The notes beneath the pieces are model-generated. The model did not search any database and was not told where the DNA came from. It saw only the letters and a list, made by a program, of their open reading frames with translations. The translations under genes and the position numbers were made by a program. A stretch of 64,000 bases of DNA from Clitoria ternatea (lineage: Eukaryota > Streptophyta > Magnoliopsida > Fabales > Fabaceae): the NCBI GenBank assembly GCA_037962975.1, contig CM075670.1, positions 85,439,501 to 85,503,500 of the forward strand, given 5' to 3'. The first letter of the stretch is position 1. Every line of letters begins with the position of its first letter. Positions 10,933 to 22,636 of the stretch are shown here, in pieces.

Positions 10933-12537
10933 CTCTGGAGGTAGCTCTCGTATGTCCTCAGGGAATACTTCTAGAAATTCTTGAACAACAGGAATCTGTT
11001 CAATTTGAGGAGTGGTCTTACTTTCAGCTTTAGTAAGGATCATATATAGTTGGACTTCTTTTGTTGAGATTACCTTTTCTGAGCTAACAGGGCAAGAATC
11101 AGTGACTTGATCATATTCAAATGTAGTAGACCCGTGAGAGATGGATCTATTATGACAGTCAATAAGAATATGGTTGGCAGCAAGCCAATTCATTCCTAGA
11201 ACAATGTCTAGATCAATCAAAGGTAAATATATCAGATCTACTTGATAAGCTTTTCCTTCGATGTTGAGAGGACATTTCAAACACATGCAGGAAGGGCAAA
11301 TGGGTTTATTTGCAGCAGTCGTGACAATCATCTTATTAGGCAGAGAGGTTGTAGGAAGCTTTAAATGTTTTACACAATTCTCAGATATGAAAGAATGAGT
11401 GGCTCCAGAATCATATAATACATTTAATAGAGTACTTCCTATAAAGCATGTACCTTGCACAAGATCGTTCTCTTGTGATACTTCTGCACCATTCATGGTA
11501 AAAACTCTAGCATTTCCTCCTGGTCTCCCAGTAGAGTTATTTTCGGGCCTTCTAGGATTATTGTTCTGATTGAAATTGTTGCCGCGGTGAATATTTTGCA
11601 TCCTTGGGACATTGTTGGTAGAGGTATTTGCAGTAGATCCTCCACTTCCTTGACCTGTTGGTCGTACTGCCTGTCCTTGAGTTACTTGTTGTTGGTTATT
11701 TTTATTTCTGTACCAACAGTCAGCATCACGATGTCCAATCCGTCCACAAATTGTGCAGTTTTTACCGCTTTGGTTCTCCTGACCTCTAGGAGGAATTCGG
11801 TTGGCTGAGTTGAAAGGTCGGAAATATGGCCGATCTGCTCGAAAATCCCTTCTTTGCTGTTGATCTGGCATACGTCGTTCTGGCCCATGATTAGACGCTC
11901 CAGGTCGTCGAAGATTAGAGGTATTCTCAAAGATGCGGCATCTGTCAACCAAAGTAGTGAATTGTGTAATTTGTTGACAACATATAACTTGGCGAATTTC
12001 TGGCCGTAATCCTGCTTCAAACTTTACGCATCTTGACGCTTCTCCCATGTGGGTGTAGTAGGGACAACATTTTGCTAGCTCATCAAACTTAGTAGCGTAC
12101 TCCCCAACAGTCATATTGCCTTGTTTCAGATTAAAGAATTCCTGCTCTTTTTGCCTCCTTATATCTTCAGGAAAGTATTTGGCGAGAAACTTTGTCCTGA
12201 ATCGTCCCCAAGTGAGGAAGTGTCCCTCAGCTGTTAATCTGATTATGGCATGAGTCCACCAGTGTTCTGCTTCCGCAACCAGCATGAAGACGACAAAAGT
12301 TACCCTGTCTTCGTCAGAGCATCGCATAGCAGCAAAAATCTTTTCAAGGTGTTCAATCCATAATTGTGCTCCTTCTGGATCAAAGCCTCCTTTGAATTAA
12401 GTAGGATTATTCCTCTGAAAGTCGGCTAATCCTTGGCTTTGCCTAGTAGAAGAATGAGGTAACTCTTGGCGTTCTATTACCTCCACAATTCTGGTAAGAA
12501 GATCCTCCATCACATGATCGTTATTTCGGTGTGCCAT
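10930..12537 (-). pseudogene. Tekay-like gag and protease
   Basis: The probable start is the ATG at 12535-12537 (MAHRNNDHV), about 170 bp downstream of the PBS on the minus strand. An in-frame TAA at 12397-12399, just before GGFDPEGAQLW, interrupts Gag; the open part from 12327 is 465 codons. Domains are the retrotransposon Gag core (AEHWWTHAIIRL, FRTKFLAKYFPEDIRRQKEQEF, MTVGEYATKFDELAKCCP), a CCHC zinc knuckle (CTICGRIGHRDADC), a low-complexity N/G/Q-rich linker and an aspartic protease with the DSGATHSFI active site and LGMNWLAANHILIDC. Gag packages the RNA and the protease matures the polyprotein. It ends at TGA 10930-10932 right after LPPE. Confidence 0.94.
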
Positions 12538-12703
12538 TAGGAATTTTGCTGAAAGAATTTCAACAAAAAGATTCAGGATATATGTTATGTGGAGTATTCC
12601 ACATAGGAGATTTAGTCTTAGGAGTGTTATGGACTGTTCATTATTTCTATCAGAGTACGTGGAAACCTAATGGTCCACTCCCCAAGCTTAATGAATCGAC
12701 TAT

Positions 12704-12715
12704 GCTCTTATACCA
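12704..12715 (-). other. Primer binding site (initiator Met tRNA type)
   Basis: On the minus strand TGGTATAAGAGC lies 4 bases after the end of the 5' LTR. It matches the usual TGGTATCAGAGC with one mismatch (A for C), which would prime minus-strand DNA synthesis. Confidence 0.85.
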
Positions 12716-12719
12716 CCTT

Positions 12720-15700
12720 TGTAACACCCTCGGTTAGATAAGACAAATCCTTCTGTATGTTCATCCTATTTAACTGAGAGTGTTAACAGTTTTTAGAAAA
12801 AGTGAATATTTTTTTATTATAAAATAATGGCATATCAGTGGAAGCAATATTATATAGATCACATAGTCATTCACAAACTGCAAGTAATTGTACTCTTAAC
12901 AGAATGGGGCACGCAGGCACCCTTAAATATTATACAGTCATCCGTCAATATTCAGATACTTATATTCTATTTAAGGAGCGTTCTCATTTGGTTCAGCATA
13001 TTGCTGTTCTTCATACTCAGGTTCTTGATTTCCTAATTCCTCTGAAAATTATCAACAGTAAGGGTGAGTATAACCCAAGACCCTGATTGGTTAATCCGGT
13101 GCGGACATAATCCAGTTAACAAATAATATCACATAGTTCATACAATTAGCATATTTATAACAATCAAGCATGTCGTCATGAAAATGCATGAATTGAATTT
13201 ATTATGATTTATCTTGGATTAAGTCTCATGATGCATGTGGGCCCAATAAATCAATTTTTCTTCATCTCATTCTTTGGAATATCTCCATTCCAATCATCTA
13301 GAGCGATCAGGGTCCGCCCAAGTTCCATATGGTACAAATGAACTCATTGGTTCTCATCATTGATTTAAATATTTTTGGAACTTGGATCCCTACGATCATA
13401 GTTACACTCCGTCATTTAGTCAAAGTACACTAGAATTGCATCGTCTCACCCGGCTATCAGGCGTGACTCTGATGCCATTGGGTTGCCCTTCCAGTTATAC
13501 TCCCAAGATTCTTCATGGAGATAGAACGTGAGTGTCCTCCACTGTACCAAGTGTATGCTCTAGAGGTTTTTCTTCTTCAAAAATATTTTCATGATGCGAA
13601 ATGCATTTATTTTATCAATTGATTTCTTGGGTATCTTATGTGTTTCCAGTCTCATCATATCATTCCCAAGTTCTTTGAATTCCATCAATTATTTAAACAT
13701 TGTAAGATATTCGTTTATTATTTTAGAAATATATCTATTATATCTTGGTTAAAATTATATTTTCCATAAAGAGTAAAATAATATATTCTTTATGTAAATA
13801 CTCATAATTAAGACGTTAACAATGTTAATAACAATAAAACTAATAATAATAATAACAATATTAAGATTGAAAATAATTAGAATAATAATAATAATAATAG
13901 AATAAGAATGATAATAATAATTATAACTTCCTAATAATTTAAAAAGTATTAAAGAATAGTTTCTAAATGAAAATCCAAGCGAAAAACATTAAAAACAAAG
14001 TTTTCCGAGTGGAACAAGGGTAAATCCGAGTGAAATAAGTATGATTCCGAGTGGAATCATACTGAGAAGGGTTTTCCAAACGATCTGGCTAAAAATCCGA
14101 GTGAAATTACACTGGAAAGCTGTTTTCCGACTGAAACAAGTTTGATTCCGAGTGAAAATGAGTTTTCCGCATGAATTAACTATGAATCTGAGTGAAATAA
14201 AACTGAGCAGAGTTTACTAAATGAAATTAATATGTTTTCCGAGTGAAACAGAAACTGAAAAGAGTTTTCTTAAAGAAATAACTTAAATTCTGAGTGAAAT
14301 AAGTTTCTGAGTGAATTAAAAACATGATTCCATGTGAAATCAGTATAAAAATGGTTTCCTGAGTAGAATTGTTTGCAAATCTGAGTGAAAATGAGTCTCT
14401 AAGTGGAATAGAATATAATTCCGAGTGGTATCAGTCAAAGAGGAGTTTTCTGAGTAAAATTAATTAATTCTTGAGTAAATTCCGACTGAAAGGAGTTTTA
14501 TACGTGAAATGATTATAAATCCGAGTAGAATCACACTGATAAGTTTTTCTCAGTGAAATTAAGGTGTTTACCGAGTTAAATCACTGAAAAGGGGTTTCAT
14601 AAGTGAAACTAAACTGTTTTCCGAGTAAAATAAAACTGGGAAGATGCTGTCCGAGTGAAAATATACTAGGAAATGTTCTCTGAGTGAAATTAGGTTGTTT
14701 ACCGAGTGAAGAATTGTTCTATCAGAATAAAATACATTCAGTTAAGGTTGAATCCGATTGAAACTAAGCAAAACCGAGTTGTTATAGATGTAAAACCGAT
14801 CGGATTAACATAAAACAGAACCTGTTATCATTAAATCCATCTTCTATTCATAATTTTTCACTGGAAATCACACGGTACCCATGATTCTTAGTATTTTTAG
14901 TCCAATACAGTACATATCATTTCACAATTCATCACTAATTATATGCATTTAATAACAAATATATATATATATATATAAATACAAATAATAACAATTAAGG
15001 CATTTAATTCATACAACACTGAATCTGTCCTGGAAAGGTGAGGAACAAGTTCCTTAACCCTTTCCTTCACTTGGTTTTCCCATAGAGCACCCAAGAATAT
15101 ACCCCCTTACCTTTATGGAGCTCCTGGAGGAGAAGAAGAGGTTCCCTTTCACTGTCCTGCAAGAATTCTGAGTGAAACAGAAGAGAAAAGAGAGAGAAAG
15201 TAACTTGTAGGAAGAAGAATGATGGAGGTGTGTTTCGTGTGTGTGTTCTCTAAGAGTTCTTGCGTTGGTTTAAATAAGGAGTGGGCTGCTAAGTGGAAAA
15301 CTAAATGGGGAACAGCTTTTGTGAGTGGGCTGCTAGTGGAGTGTTAATGGAGTGGCAGTGGAGATTTAAATAAGTAGATATGCTGAGTTAGTTCCCATTT
15401 CTGGCCGCCCACTAGCTATAATGCGCATGATTGAATTAAAATAATCATTCAGACAAAATTTAAGTCAATACGCACAACTGACACTAAATACCGAGTGAAA
15501 CTTCCACTCGGTTAATCACTATGCCGACTGGAATTCTTCTTCCGAGTCAACAAATACAAGGCTCGCTTGAGCGAGTCTTCAAGTCCTCGCTCGGAATTCC
15601 TTTGAAACCGACTCAGGTACTCGGTTTTGTCACTCGGTAATATCTGTCCAGACCGAGTCCTCTCTTTCTCAGAGTTTTCACTTAGAAATCCGAGTCTTCA

Positions 15701-16491
15701 TTCACTTGGTTCACTCGGTTTAGGCCAACTTCTTCAACTATATTTCCAAATTAAGGTTTATTTAAGCCATTACCTCTCGGAACAAGACCTATACGTACGA
15801 CTCTCACTCGGTTTTGGTCCAGTAGAGTATATCTCACTCAGAATTGGCTCAGCCTCTTACATTTCTCTCGGAATGGGTTCCCTTTACCATTTTCCACTCG
15901 GTTTCTTAAGCAAATACATACGAAACCATTCGGAATCCTTCCCAATTGATTCCACAACACACTCCAGTCGGTAGGAAGCATCAAATAAACATAAACATAA
16001 ATATACATGCATTCTTTCACTCGGAATGCTTCAATCAGAGGAGTTTCCTTCGGAAAAGAAGCATTTGGCAAGGTTTGACTCGGAAACGAGTCATTCCAGG
16101 GTGTTTTGACTCGGAATTTCACCCAGAAGTGGTTCTCTTGAACACACTTCACTCAGAATTGCCTCTCAGGTCAGGACTCCACTCGGTGGTAGCCCTCTCA
16201 GTCATGTTTTACTCGGAAAACATGACACTGACTCGGAATTCTCTCCTTCACTCAGAATTTTGAATCATTCACTCAGAATTCTTCTCTGTTACTCGGAACA
16301 GAGCCCTTTTCACTCGGTTTTTGCATAATTTCACTAATGGTCCATATAAATTCTATTATTATGTGCAAAAATGACATTTTTGAGATACTACAGACCATCA
16401 ACAGGGTATATATTAACTTATTCTTACTTACAACTCTCCATAATTCAAAATTTACAAGGGTAAAACTTTTTCTAAAAACAGGGATGTTACA
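12720..16491 (-). repeat. 5' LTR of the Tekay-like element
   Basis: Direct repeat of 4304-8067, carrying scattered substitutions and small length changes (for example extra taa and ta units in microsatellites). On the minus strand it carries the promoter. TATTTAAA occurs at 15269-15276 and again at 15365-15372, both within a repeated CTCCTTATTTAAA context. The CCGAGTGAAA arrays are at about 14003-14765 and 15488-16320. Confidence 0.96.
15269..15276 (-). promoter_or_regulatory. Candidate TATA box of the Tekay-like 5' LTR
   Basis: TATTTAAA on the minus strand, about 1.2 kb into the LTR, with a second copy at 15365-15372. Which one is used, and the transcription start, cannot be told from sequence. 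It divides the U3-side motif array from the R/U5-side array. Confidence 0.4.
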
Positions 16492-16860
16492 CTTGGCACA
16501 TTCGAAAGCTCCAATGACAGACACATTCGAAAGCTCCACGGAGAGGGAAGGACTTACATGCGATGGACGAAGGCTGGTCTCTTGGCACCAAGTCTTGAAG
16601 CACGAGCTTTGATTACCGAGAGAGAAATAGAGAAGGTGAGAGAGAAATGGAGAGAGAAATAGAGAAGGTGAGAAACTGAGAAAGAAGGGGGAGACAGCGC
16701 CGCCGCCACAGGAACGAACGGAAGGAGGGAGACCGGTCGAGTTCTGTCGGAGAAAGGGAGGGGTGATCGGAGGGGTGATCGGAAACAGAGGAGAGGGATT
16801 GGGATTGAGAGTTAGGGCAAATAATTAGGGAAGAAGGTGGGCTCGAGTATTATTAGAATG
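16492..16860 (-). mobile_element. CACTA-like fragment: leader region right of the Tekay insertion
   Basis: Continuation of the fragment at 4013-4303. It contains a short direct duplication (acacattcgaaagctcca at 16497-16514 and again at about 16521-16538) and purine-rich gagagaaatagagaagg repeats near 16619-16680. These give a CT-rich leader when read on the minus strand, as in a plant 5' UTR. No coding assignment is made. Confidence 0.4.
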
Positions 16861-17639
16861 TAGCGACGGTATACAACCGTTGCTAATAACGTCACTAGAA
16901 TAAAAAGTTTACGACGGCAAACCACTTCCGTCACTAGGCTCTGAATCTTAGCGACGGATAAATAATTCCGTCACTACTCTTGAAATATTAGCGACGCTAT
17001 TTGGATACCGTCGCTAAATTCCCAGGTTTAAACTAAAATAACGGAGGGAAGGTCAAATACAATAGTGACTACAAAACCCTCCGTCACTACAAAACCCTAA
17101 AAACGTAGCGACGGTAAATACCGTCGCTACTGTTGAATGCAAATGTAGCGACGGCCGTTACCGTCGCTCATATTTGGCGCCAATAAAACAACATGGAGGG
17201 AAACCCAAAAAAGGGAATGTTAGCGACGGCACTAGCGACGGTTACATTATGGTTATAGCGACGTCACAACACTACCGTCGCTACATTATGGCCATAGCGA
17301 CGTCAGAGCACCACCGTCGCTACGTTGTGGCCATAGCGACGTCGTGGAGGACGTCACTGATGCATTAGAGGACATAGCGACCCTACATTTCCCGTCGCTA
17401 CCGATTGGCGCCATAAATACATTGGAGGGAAACCAAAAAAGTGGAGGGAAATAACTATAGCGACCGGGTCAGCGACGATGTATGATATTGTGACGGAGGT
17501 AGCGACGGTTCTTTACCAATTTTAGCGACGGTGAGATATCAGTCGCGGATGTGGTCACTATGTTTCGTGTTCCAGGTCGCTTTCATTTTGTGGTCGCTAA
17601 CGCGGTCACTAATTAGCGACAGCATGTGGCGGTCGCTAA
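16861..17639. repeat. CACTA subterminal repeat cluster (TAGCGACGG / CCGTCGCTA)
   Basis: The word tagcgacgg and its complement ccgtcgcta, with variants, recur in both orientations throughout the stretch (for example 16861, 16989-17020, 17106-17170, 17221-17400, 17458-17640). Dense short repeats of this kind next to a CACTA terminus are the transposase-binding subterminal region in En/Spm-type elements. Any open frame here is repeat-derived. Confidence 0.8.
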
Positions 17640-17658
17640 TTGGTTGTAGCTATTAGCC

Positions 17659-17673
17659 ATTTTTCTAGTAGTG
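17659..17673 (-). mobile_element. CACTA terminal inverted repeat (one end only)
   Basis: On the minus strand the end reads CACTACTAGAAAAATGG, the classic CACTA/En-Spm terminus, with subterminal repeats directly inside. The element therefore extends left from 17673. A matching plus-strand CACTACTAGAAA terminus was not found to the left, so the other end is lost, probably at the 4012 junction. Confidence 0.75.
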
Positions 17674-18077
17674 ATGGTTTTTACATGCTTATATATAATA
17701 AGGTACTTTAGATCAATGGTAATTGTTTTATAATTGATGAATATATGTAGAAAATATTTAGTTTATTGTGAATGGCAATGTTAATAATTAATTGGATTTA
17801 ATAAGGTGAATAAAAAAAAGGGTGTGAAAGAAAAAAATATATTGCTTTTAGTTGTTAATATTGTATTATATCTTTATGTTTTGATTATTTTGATTTCGTA
17901 TCATGAAAATATTTATATTTTTAAATAAAATTTCTTATATTTGTAGTTAGAAACCTTTAGTTGGCTGTAATATAATGTTGATTTTGACTTGACAAAGCAT
18001 GAAGTTGAAATATGTTACTGTGAATTTGGTTTGAAGGATTACGAGTTTAAATAGTTAGGATTTATGTAGGTACTGTC
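17674..18077. other. AT-rich spacer before the MULE transposase
   Basis: No gene is seen. This may be the 5' flank of the MULE; a possible 3' splice site (ttatgtag) at about 18062-18069 could belong to an upstream intron of the transposase gene. No MULE terminal inverted repeat was recognised. Confidence 0.4.
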
Positions 18078-20152
18078 GTGGTTCCATTTTGGAACGAAGC
18101 ATCTCACTTTCAAAATATAAATATGGAGCATCCAGATCAAGAAATTGAATTTGATGATGATAAATGGAGTGTCGGGGATGAACTATATGTCGGGTTAAAG
18201 TTTGAGAGCAAAGGTGATGTGGAAAATGCGTTAAAACAATGGTGCATGAAGTTACATCAAAGTTATATTGTTGTGGAGTCCAAGCCTACTAAATTTGTAG
18301 TGAAGTGTCCTAATCAAGCCAGTGCGTGTAGTTGGAGGATGCGTGCAATTTTGTCTAAAAGAGCGCACAAATGGCTTATATCATAGTACGAGGGCCTATA
18401 CAGTTGTGTTAATAGCTTCTTATCACAAGATCATAAGAAACTCAATGCGGACTTAATCTGCTCCATGATTTTAGGTAAACTTATGTGACTTTGCAAATGA
18501 ATATTACCTTAATTTTTTAAAAATGTTAATGTTTTTGTCAGGCATGATAAAGAAGGAGCCGTCCGTGCCTATATCATTAATTCAAGAGAAAGTAAAAGGA
18601 GAATATGGATTTACTATTTCGTACCAAAAAGCATGGAGGGCTAAGCAAAAGGCTATAGCGAAGGTGTGGGGTGATTGGGAAGAGTCGTATGCCTTCCTGC
18701 CCCGATGGTTGAATCATATGAAGCAAGTTGTCGTAGGATCCGTAAGCGTGATTGAAACATGCCGCATTGTCGTTGGCGACCAAGTTCATCAAAGGCATCA
18801 CAAATTTCGTCGCGTGTTTTGGACATTCAAGGCCTGTTATGATGCCTTTGACTTTTGTAAGCCCATCATTCAGGTAGATGGAACTCACCTGTATGGAAAA
18901 TATAAGGGGACTTTATTGGTGGCGACGACTCAAGATGGAAATAGTGTAGTGTTACCTCTAGCATTTGTAATTGCTCCTGGTGAAACTTTAGAGGATTGGA
19001 GTTGGTTTCTTTCGAACTTGCGGTTATATGTGACATAAAAAATGGAATTTGTATAATTTCAGACCGTCATAGGAGCATTCTTAGTGCAATTCGGGGTTCA
19101 GGGGCGGCATGGACTCCACCCGCTGCATACCACAAGTATTGTATACGGCATATAGCGAGTAACTTTAACCTAAAATTTAAGAATCAAGAGCTAAAGAAGG
19201 ACCTGATTAAAATGGGTAAGTTATTTAATTATTTATTGTTTATGTTCTGAATTATGGATGTTTTATGGAACAAATGATTTTTTTCCACAGGGTATAATCC
19301 AAGCAAGCATTCGTTTGATCGACAGTATCAAAAATTCAGAGAAACCAGCCCTGAAATTGCAAGATGGATGGATTCAATCCCTAAAGGAATGTGGTCATTG
19401 GCGTATGATGAAAACGGAAGTAGGTTTGGTCACATGACAACCAATCTTTCAGAGTGTGTCAATAAAGTTTTCAAAGATGCTCGTAACTTACCAATCACAG
19501 CTTTGGTGAAGTTCACTTACTCCCGTTTAGTTGAATACTTTGTTAATCAGACTGGGCGTGTTGTGTCGGGTAGATTTATTGCACTAAGGTTCTTAAAAAG
19601 TTGGCATTGTGTCAGGCACAGGCATGTTCTATCGACGTTAAACGATTTGATGCGGAGTCAACCAGATTTGAGGTTGAGGAGAGGTTCAACCCAACCACCC
19701 AAAAAGGTGGGTTTGTATGGGCGTTAAACCTAACTGAAAAATGGTGCGAGTGTGGCAGGTTCCAGGCATTCAAGTACCCATGTATGCACGTCATTGCAGC
19801 ATGCAACGCAGTAAACGTTAATTTTTTCTAGTATGTCCATGAATGTTACACTTTGCGTCACGTTGGTCAGGCTTATGTAGGTAAATGGTATCCCATAGGG
19901 AGTGATGAATTAATTCCTGAGTTGCATGATTCTTACATTGTAGTTCCTGATGACGACATATTACGAGCAAAGGGACGCCCAAAGGCATCAAGGATTAGAA
20001 ACGAGATGGACTGGGTTGAGTTAGAAACCTCGTATAGATGTGGTATTTGTCGACAGACAGGCCACAAACGTTCAACGTGCCCTAATTCTGTTGGTAGTGC
20101 TTCTGGTGGTAGTGCTTCTGGTTCTGGTTTTATTAATGACAGTGATGTATGA
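18078..20152 (+). pseudogene. mudrA-like MULE transposase pseudogene
   Basis: The domains follow the MuDR order. An N-terminal MuDR-type domain (likely ATG 18123, MEHPDQEIEFDDD; then GLKFESKGDVENALKQWC) comes first. The DDE transposase core has FCKPIIQVDGTHLYGKYKG and ISDRHRSILSAI with YCIRHIASNF. A SWIM zinc finger (CECGRFQAFKYPCMHVIAAC) and a C-terminal CCHC knuckle (CGICRQTGHKRSTC) complete it. Two introns fit: 18475-18541 (gtaaac...tcag) and about 19214-19290 (gtaagt...cacag). Damage includes TAG 18384-18386, a frame change near 19010-19035, another near 19600 and TAG 19829-19831. It lies tail-to-tail with the PMD gene at 20551-22636 and probably belonged to the same element. Confidence 0.88.
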
Positions 20153-20550
20153 GACTTAGACTTCTATATGTAATAACTAAAGGTTCACTTTGTACTAGAA
20201 ATTACCATTTTGTAATAAAGTCCATGTTGTTTACATACATATAACATAAACACATACAAACATAAATAACAAAATAAATGTATGTTACGGTCTACAACTA
20301 TAAAGACAATATATACAATGCTATTGGCAACCTCGGGGCTGAGGGGGGGAAAAAGGCAAGGCCTGGGAACACCATGGTTAACTCGAGGCGGGAGTCAACG
20401 AACAGCTTCAACCTCGTCTTCAATTTGTGATTCTTCCTCCTGGGATGGAGCAATCTCAGCTTCACGTGCAACAGCTTCTGATGCAGCTGTGTTTAGATCA
20501 AACATCATTGGTTGGAATCCTACAGATGAACCAATGTCGGTTTCCCATTG
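20153..20550. other. Short intergenic region between convergent MULE genes
   Basis: This holds the presumed 3' UTRs of the convergent transposase (+) and PMD (-) genes. Sequence such as tttgtaataaagtcc near 20210 could serve as a plus-strand polyadenylation signal. There is no separate gene; the open frames here are antisense to the Pro-rich end of the PMD gene. Confidence 0.5.
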
Positions 20551-22636
20551 TTATTGGGATGGGACTGGCGGGGTCATCATGTTTGCTATATAAGGGGGTG
20601 GGGTCATCATGTCTGGGGGGTCAGGGATATATGGGGATAAAGGCATCTGAGATAAACTGGGCTGTCCCGCCTGCTGTCCTCCTTGGAAACTACCACCAAG
20701 ATCTCCCATGAAGGAGGTGCCTTCACCTGCAAACATATGAACATTAAAATACTTATTCATGTGCATGGGATCCTGCTGTGACGGCTGAGATGGGTAGTTG
20801 TATGTTGGCCATGGCGAATAAGGTGGCGGTTGAGACGGAACATAGTATTGGCCTGGTTGTCTGGTAGGAAGCGGCAGGATGATGTAGTCCTCCTCTGGCT
20901 CTCTAAACCTTCGCCTTTGTAACCCTGCTCTTTCGACCCGAGTCCCAGGCATGTTCACATCAAACTCAACGTCTAGGGCCACCTCGGTTGGGATGGGAGC
21001 ATGCACTCTGGCCTGCACAATTCTGTCCCATTCACCCATCGACATTAGTATTTTCTCAGTTTCCTGTCGAATGTTATCCATAGCGAAAGCAACAGGTGTC
21101 TCAGAGTTCTCTGGCGAGGACAAGTACTGTATCACCTCGACGCTGTCCATCTGAAACAAAAAACATGTCTGAAAAAACACTATCATAGCTAACAACAAAT
21201 ACTAAAGTCATAACATAAGGTGAAACTATTACCGTTGCTCCCCTTACAGCACCTTGTCTGGTCACCCACCTACGAGTCCGCATTTTGTACCATTTAAAGT
21301 ATTCATGGTTAGCTGACATCTCTCCAAAAAGTGGTTGACCAGAACATATGTGTCCTTCTCTCCCATTCCATAAATGTAACAGAGGTTCCATTATTGTGGG
21401 CCAATTTTCATCAGATTTTCCTTTCAGAGTAATAGCGTGTAAATCTTCACGTTGAGATGGTGCAGTGGGTATGTGTTGCTCCATTCCAAATTGTCGCATT
21501 ACCCTATCTGGCTGATGCCACTCTGCAATCTGGAAACACAGTAACGGAACCATAGATCGCCACGCCCCCTGACCACGGAGACAAATCTCTGGAAGACCAT
21601 TGGTCACTGTCCCAGCATAAGGCTCCCATATAAACTACAAGTCAAAAATCAATTAACTCATTAAAGGATGCTCCTAATAATTGTACTAGAAACATTCTTT
21701 AAAAAATTATAAATTAAGGTTATTATACCTGATCTTTACTCAACTAGTCTAACTGTGTCCTAAAATAGGCCAAATTATACATCATATACCTATTTCCCAT
21801 TGGGTGTATCCATCTGCCCCCGTAGGGGCTGTCAGCATCCATCAAACCAGGTTCTTCCGGGGCAAGGTGTCACATGCGCTCCCAACCCCACACCTGAACC
21901 AACAGTGTCAACCCGCACATATCCTTCTGAGCATAATCTGTGGCGGTACATAGTTGTCGGTAGAGGTATCCTAGTGCAGATGCACCCATGCATAACCACC
22001 ACAAAGATCAAAATTCTCCAGCATTTGAAGATACCTAAGGGGAACCCTACTAGATGACTGGTCAGAAAAAATACACCCACCAATCATCCATAAAATATAG
22101 GCACGAGCAAATCTTTCTATGGCCACCTCATCCTGAACATGCTCTGTAATGTCACCAAAATTATCTTGCAGCCACGACATCTTCAGACTTTGACCATGTA
22201 GTGCACTGCGAGGGGGTCGTCTCCCTAGTTGTGCTTCCACATACTGTTGCCAGTCTCGTGAACCGGCTATCGCCACAACTGCGATTCCATCAATGTTGAG
22301 TCCCAACAAAATGGCAATATCCTGCAATGTGATGGTACACTCTCCAACTGGAAGATGGAATGTGTGTGTCTCTGGTCTCCATCTCTCAACCAGTGCAGTG
22401 ATAAACTCTGCAGACACTGGCAAATGTGCAACCTTCGCAAAGTGATAAAAACCAGCTCTTCGTAAATGTGGTATGATTTCTTCCGGTATTTGATCACTTT
22501 TAAGACGGAGTACTTTTCTAATTCTTAGTACCCGGTCTGGTTTTCCATTCCAAACATGTGTGGATACATGCTTCTCTTGTAACGTTAATAGCTGTGGGTT
22601 TAACGGCTCAGGATTTATCTTCATCTGTTCAGCCAT
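20551..22636 (-). pseudogene. Plant mobile domain (PMD/MAIN-like) gene, decayed
   Basis: The minus strand reads as a MAIN/MAIL-type plant mobile domain protein, with start MAEQMKINPEP at 22634-22636 just after a splice acceptor. The first exon has HLRRAGFYHFAKVAHLPV, LVERWRPETHTFHLPVGECT, LQDIAILLGLNIDG and LENFDLCGGYAW. A one-base shift near 21985 and a TGA shortly downstream (after a WGWERM motif) break it. Inferred exon boundaries are a donor near 21790, acceptor near 21635, donor near 21229 and acceptor at 21153. The second exon has WRSMVPLLCFQIAEWHQPDRV; the last exon (MDSVEVIQYL to 20551) is Pro/Gln-rich. PMD proteins occur both as host silencing/genome-stability factors and inside transposons. 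The adjacent mudrA gene favours the transposon-borne form. Confidence 0.82.

Larger units (their letters stand above)
4304..16491 (-). mobile_element. Complete Ty3-gypsy element, Tekay/Del-like chromovirus
   Basis: A 12,188-bp element on the minus strand bounded by LTRs of 3,764 bp (4304-8067) and 3,772 bp (12720-16491). Both start tgtaacaccc and end tgttaca on the plus strand, and a perfect 5-bp duplication cttgg flanks the element (4299-4303, 16492-16496). Internal order on the minus strand is PBS, gag with zinc knuckle, protease, RT, RNase H, integrase with a chromodomain-like C-terminus, PPT. Very long LTRs, an initiator-Met-type PBS and the domain order fit the Tekay/Del clade. The polyprotein is interrupted by three stops and one frameshift, so it is no longer autonomous despite its intact structure. 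It lies inside the CACTA-like fragment. Confidence 0.96.

Noticed and set aside
17174..17368. 64-codon open frame with repeated RYIMAIATS-type residues
   Set aside because: It is a translation of the CACTA subterminal repeats.
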